Part shown: piece by piece, positions 5,997 through 8,555 of the stretch | Numbering within the stretch: the first letter of the stretch is position 1 | Layout: each line of letters starts with the position of its first letter | DNA from: an uncultured Oscillospiraceae bacterium | GTDB lineage: Bacteria > Bacillota > Clostridia > Oscillospirales > Acutalibacteraceae | Direction: 5' to 3' | NCBI GenBank assembly: GCA_900547445.1 | Contig: URGJ01000032.1 | Location: 1-8,555 of the forward strand | Length of the DNA stretch: 8,555 nucleotides | The notes under the pieces: generated by a model | The model's input: only the letters and a program-made list of their open reading frames with translations | Database searches by the model: none | What the model was told of the DNA's origin: nothing | Translations under genes and position numbers: made by a program

Positions 5997-6172
5997 TCTT
6001 ATAAATTTATTATCGCTTTTTTTTGGGATTTTATGAGCGTAATTTCAAATTTTAGAAAAACAAGAAAGTTTATTACGAAAGTGACAGAAGGCACCGACCT
6101 ATGAGCAATTTTAATATACATATCCGACTTGCGCTAAGGTATCCTAAAGGTATAACTATTCAGGAGGCAAAA

Positions 6173-7021
6173 ATGCAAAACAAAGGATATTTTAAGGGCT
6201 GGTATTTTAAATGCTGTACCGGCAGTAAAACGGTTGCTTTTATTCCGGCATATCATTACAGCAAAAACACAAAGACCGCGTCGCTTCAAATAATAAGCGA
6301 TGACGCGGTCTGCAATCTACCGTTTAAATCGATAGAATATACCGAAAGGCCTTTGTGTATAAAACTCGGAGATTGTGTTTTTTCCGATAAAGGAATTTAT
6401 TTAAACTATCAAAATGATAATCTAAGTCTTAAGGGTTCGCTGAATTTCGGCGCCCTCTCACCTATTTCCTACAATATTATGGGACCGTTTGCTATCGTTC
6501 CCTTTATGCAATGCCGTCACAGCGTTTACAGTATGAGCCATAAAGTCAGCGGAGAAATTGCTGTAAAGGGCAGTCTGTTCAATTTCAAAAACGGTATCGG
6601 ATATATCGAGGGCGACCGCGGCAGATCCTTTCCAAAGCGGTATATTTGGACGCAGTGCTGTTTCGGAAATAATTCCCTTATGCTTTCTGTGGCGGATATA
6701 CCCTTTCTTGGAACAAGCTTTACAGGAATTATCGGGGCAGTAATGCTCGGCGGCAAGGAATACAGAATTGCCACCTATCTTGGCGCAAGGGCGAAAGACA
6801 TAAATAAAAACGCCGTAACGGTAAAGCAAGGCGGCTTTGAGCTTACCGCAAAGCTTTTGGAAAAGAAGTCCCACCCGCTTTTCGCACCGATAAAAGGCGA
6901 TATGAGCCGTACTATACACGAAAGCGCCTCATGCAAGGCTTATTATCGCTTATTGCATAACGGCGATGTGCTATGTGAATTTGTTTCTGATAAGGCAAGC
7001 TTTGAGTTTGAGTATCCATAA
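6173..7021 (+). CDS. Tocopherol-cyclase-like family protein
   Basis: A 282-residue protein of the family that includes plant tocopherol cyclase (VTE1) and many uncharacterised bacterial proteins. Visible signatures are the N-terminal GYFKGWYFKCC (the family's Y-F-x-G-W-Y-F-K opening) and the central GYIEGDRGRSFPKRYIWTQC, matching the W-G-x-x-F-P-x-x-x-x-W-x-Q-C motif, although the usual aromatic of D-W-G is Arg here. Repeated strand-forming segments suggest a beta-barrel/lipocalin-like fold. The start at 6173 has AGGAGG (6162-6167) 5 bases upstream and puts the family motif at residue 5. An in-frame ATG at 6101 would add 24 residues without family resemblance. Clostridia make no tocopherol, so the substrate is unknown; prenyl or lipid binding is a guess. 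No convincing promoter is seen. The gene is divergent from the spoVT remnant and convergent with the ZIP gene. Confidence 0.75.
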   Translation: MQNKGYFKGWYFKCCTGSKTVAFIPAYHYSKNTKTASLQIISDDAVCNLPFKSIEYTERPLCIKLGDCVFSDKGIYLNYQNDNLSLKGSLNFGALSPISYNIMGPFAIVPFMQCRHSVYSMSHKVSGEIAVKGSLFNFKNGIGYIEGDRGRSFPKRYIWTQCCFGNNSLMLSVADIPFLGTSFTGIIGAVMLGGKEYRIATYLGARAKDINKNAVTVKQGGFELTAKLLEKKSHPLFAPIKGDMSRTIHESASCKAYYRLLHNGDVLCEFVSDKASFEFEYP

Positions 7022-7051
7022 GCGATTTTCAAAATTATTAAAAATTAAATT

Positions 7052-7834
7052 CTACCCCAGCGCCACGTCTAAAATCATCATAAGGCAAAAGCCGACGGCA
7101 AAAAAGACCGTTCCTATATTGGAGTGCTCCCCCGCCGACATTTCGGGGATAAGCTCTTCTACTACAACGTAGAGCATAGCACCCGCCGCGAAGCTTAAAA
7201 AATACGGAAGCGCAGGCAATACCAACTTAGCCGCGGCAAGGGTTATAAGAGCGCCTATCGGCTCGACTATACCTGAAAGGGCGCCCTTTAAAAAGGCACC
7301 AGATTTACTTACGCCTTCAGCTTTAAGGGGCATCGAAATAATAGCGCCCTCGGGAAAGTTTTGGATTGCGATACCCAAAGAAAGCGCAAGCACACCTGCG
7401 GCGGTAATACCCGAATTTCCCGAAAGAAAGCCCGCGAAAACCACACCTACTGCCATTCCCTCTGGAATATTGTGAAGCGTCACCGCAAGCACGAGCATTG
7501 TGGTTTTATGCAATCTGCTTTTAGGTCCCTCCGCCTTATCCTCATTTATATGCAGGTGCGGGATTATATGATCGAGCAGTAACAGGAATAAAATTCCCGC
7601 CCAAAAGCCCACGGCGGCAGGTACAAACGACCATTTACCCAAGTCCTGTGCCTGTTCGAGCGCGGGGATCAAAAGACTCCATACCGAAGCCGCCGTCATA
7701 ACCCCCGCCGCAAAGCCCGAAAGCGAACGCTGTAACGGGTCGCTCATTCCGTTTTTCATAAAGAAAACGCAGGCAGAGCCTAACACCGTACCTAAAAACG
7801 GAATTAATAATATGTAAATTGAAGTTACGTCCAT
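7052..7834 (-). CDS. ZIP-family divalent metal transporter (GufA/ZupT-like)
   Basis: A 260-residue integral membrane protein with about eight hydrophobic segments. The two metal-site helices are clear: LHNIPEGMAVG (H121, N122, E125) and QNFPEGA (Q158, N159, E162). A His-containing stretch, LDHIIPHLHINED (87-99), lies before the first of these, as in the variable His-rich loop of ZIP proteins. Length and the two PEG motifs fit the GufA/ZupT branch, which imports zinc or other divalent metals into the cytoplasm; exact specificity cannot be read. The ribosome site is weak (ATAGG, about 8 bases before the ATG). The start is 24 bases after the end of the cyclophilin C-terminal segment, so it is probably cotranscribed with ppiB. 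No metal-regulator site was recognised. It ends in TAG, 30 bases from the convergent tocopherol-cyclase-like gene, and no terminator hairpin is seen between them. Confidence 0.92.
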   Translation of the reverse strand: MDVTSIYILLIPFLGTVLGSACVFFMKNGMSDPLQRSLSGFAAGVMTAASVWSLLIPALEQAQDLGKWSFVPAAVGFWAGILFLLLLDHIIPHLHINEDKAEGPKSRLHKTTMLVLAVTLHNIPEGMAVGVVFAGFLSGNSGITAAGVLALSLGIAIQNFPEGAIISMPLKAEGVSKSGAFLKGALSGIVEPIGALITLAAAKLVLPALPYFLSFAAGAMLYVVVEELIPEMSAGEHSNIGTVFFAVGFCLMMILDVALG

Positions 7835-7858
7835 TTTTTTAACCTATCAAAAAGCCGA

Positions 7859-7954
7859 TTAAAGCAGTTCAATATCAATCGAGGTGATAATTACATCCTC
7901 GCAGGGCTTGTCGTTCACTGTTTCGACCTCTGCGATTATGTCAACTATCTCCAT
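7859..7954 (-). pseudogene. ppiB: Detached C-terminal segment of the cyclophilin (31 codons)
   Basis: In the same frame as ppiB and directly after its TGA there are 31 codons (MEIVDIIAEVETVNDKPCED, then VIITSIDIELL) ending in TAA at 7859-7861. They match the cyclophilin C-terminus (GMDVVDKIA..ET...DKP.EDV.I.SI.I): the last helix and final beta strand. With GGA in place of TGA the gene would be continuous. The ATG of this segment abuts the stop (TGAATG), and an AGG lies about 10 bases upstream, so it could be translated by reinitiation as a separate peptide. Apart from the stop there is no other lesion or frame drift, so the event is recent, a sequencing error, or tolerated by readthrough or reinitiation. 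Confidence 0.85.
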
Positions 7955-8455
7955 TCAATCAAATACCTGACCGAATACGGTGTGGCGAAAATCAAGCCAG
8001 GGCGTGCCGCCTAACTCCCTGTAAGCCTCGATTATATCGCGGGGAAAACCGCTGTCGGTAAGCTCCTCCATCTGTTCGAGCATATTTGCGGGAGCCTCGT
8101 TTGCCTGAACGATAAAGAACTGACTGCCGTTAGTATTAGGTCCCGCGTTTGCCATAGAAAGCGCGCCTCGAAGATTGTGAAGCTCGGTATCAAACTCGTC
8201 CTCGAACTTTCCGCCCCAGATTGACTCGCCGCCTATACCGGTACCTAACGGATCGCCGCCCTGAATCATAAAATCCTTAATTACGCGGTGAAATTTCAGT
8301 CCGTCATAATAACCGTTTTTAGCGTGAGTAATAAAGTTTTCCGCGGTTTTAGGGGTTCTTTCGGGAAAGAGCTTTATTTTAATATCTCCCATATTTGTAT
8401 GCATTATCGCGACGGTATCTCCCGTTTCGGGGGTCTTTAACTGAAAAGCGCTCAT
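7955..8455 (-). CDS. ppiB: Cyclophilin-type peptidyl-prolyl isomerase, frame cut by in-frame TGA
   Basis: A cytoplasmic cyclophilin catalysing cis-trans isomerisation of X-Pro bonds. The 166 residues before the stop contain the active-site set by comparison with CypA: R57 in FHRVI, F62/M63/Q65 in FMIQGGDP, F114 in GSQFFI, W153, and H158 in RHTVFGQV. An insertion of about 30 residues (roughly 118-150, APANMLEQMEEL through EAYRELGGTP) is the one seen in clostridial PpiB proteins. AAAGGAG (8469-8463) is 7 bases before the ATG. The frame stops with TGA at 7957-7955, immediately after GQVFD, where the family continues G-M-x-x-V-D. The missing C-terminus follows in the same frame at 7859-7954. The full protein would be 198 residues, the normal length. 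No confident promoter was found upstream. Confidence 0.9.
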   Translation of the reverse strand: MSAFQLKTPETGDTVAIMHTNMGDIKIKLFPERTPKTAENFITHAKNGYYDGLKFHRVIKDFMIQGGDPLGTGIGGESIWGGKFEDEFDTELHNLRGALSMANAGPNTNGSQFFIVQANEAPANMLEQMEELTDSGFPRDIIEAYRELGGTPWLDFRHTVFGQVFD

Positions 8456-8555
8456 ATTTTTTCTCCTTTAATACTTCATTTGACGGTTTTTTGCCGTATT
8501 TTTGTTATGGTACAATAGATAGGTAACAAAATAAAAAGAAAATTCATCTCAAATA

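Noticed and set aside
6129..6156. TTGCGC-16-TATAAC as promoter of the tocopherol-cyclase-like gene
   Set aside because: Transcription would start at about 6162, inside the ribosome site, so the mRNA would lack a usable leader.
6101..6172. Upstream ATG at 6101 for the tocopherol-cyclase-like gene
   Set aside because: The ATG at 6173 has an AGGAGG site and starts directly before the family's opening motif. The upstream codons look unrelated, though AGAAGG near 6086-6091 leaves a small chance.
7022..7051. Shared terminator between the tocopherol-cyclase-like and ZIP genes
   Set aside because: The 30 bases are AT-rich without a GC stem; no hairpin with a T-run on either strand.
7955..7957. Reassignment of UGA to Gly (as in SR1/Gracilibacteria) to explain the ppiB stop
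   Set aside because: The HD gene in this window ends with TGA in a normal ATGA overlap with pyk, Gly elsewhere uses ordinary GGN codons, and the gene content is clostridial. A single nonsense change is simpler.
7955..7957. Selenocysteine insertion at the TGA
   Set aside because: The family has Gly here, not Cys, and no catalytic role; I see no clear SECIS-like hairpin just after the codon.
8488..8516. Extended -10 (TGGTACAAT, 8508-8516) on the + strand, divergent from ppiB
   Set aside because: No acceptable -35 at 16-18 bases (only TTTTTG); TTGCCG and TTGACG lie at 14 and 25 bases. The possible gene would be outside the window.

Overview
The window looks like chromosomal DNA of an anaerobic, low-to-moderate GC member of the Clostridia (Oscillospiraceae/Ruminococcaceae-like). 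The evidence is strong AGGAGG-type ribosome sites, extended -10 promoters, an essentially full-length SpoVT (a forespore regulator of spore-formers), a GGGtGRT-family protein, a BspA-like surface lipoprotein and a clostridial-type cyclophilin with a long insertion. This placement is inferred from gene content; no rRNA or tRNA gene is present.

Layout. (1) 83-1960, + strand: a well-formed promoter drives a two-gene operon, a NifU/IscU-N-like scaffold protein followed by a GGGtGRT protein, closed by a rho-independent terminator. (2) 1983-4055, - strand: promoter, HD-domain phosphohydrolase-like gene and pyruvate kinase (pyk), the last two overlapping by ATGA. (3) 4112-4799, - strand: spoVT with its terminator and a possible sigma-G-like promoter. 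(4) 4848-5974, - strand: an AT-rich lipoprotein gene with its own promoter and a 16-bp palindrome, and upstream of it a truncated second copy of the spoVT 5' end. (5) 6173-7021, + strand: a tocopherol-cyclase-like protein. (6) 7052-8455, - strand: a cyclophilin (ppiB) followed by a ZIP-family metal transporter.

Two loci stand out. The cyclophilin frame is cut by a single in-frame TGA exactly where the family has a conserved Gly (GGA to TGA would be one base change). The remaining 31 codons are intact, start with ATG directly after the TGA, and clearly encode the missing C-terminus. The spoVT duplicate keeps all of the first 33 residues while differing at 22 of 99 bases, all synonymous, and then changes abruptly to unrelated sequence. 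The lipoprotein gene lies between the two spoVT 5' ends, so it is bounded by direct repeats about 1.29 kb apart, which suggests insertion or recombination at spoVT.

The genes do not form one pathway. The most plausible functional links are the scaffold/GGGtGRT pair (possibly Fe-S related, not proven), the translationally coupled HD-pyk pair, and the ppiB-ZIP transcription unit. I see no CRISPR array, transposase, integrase or complete mobile element.
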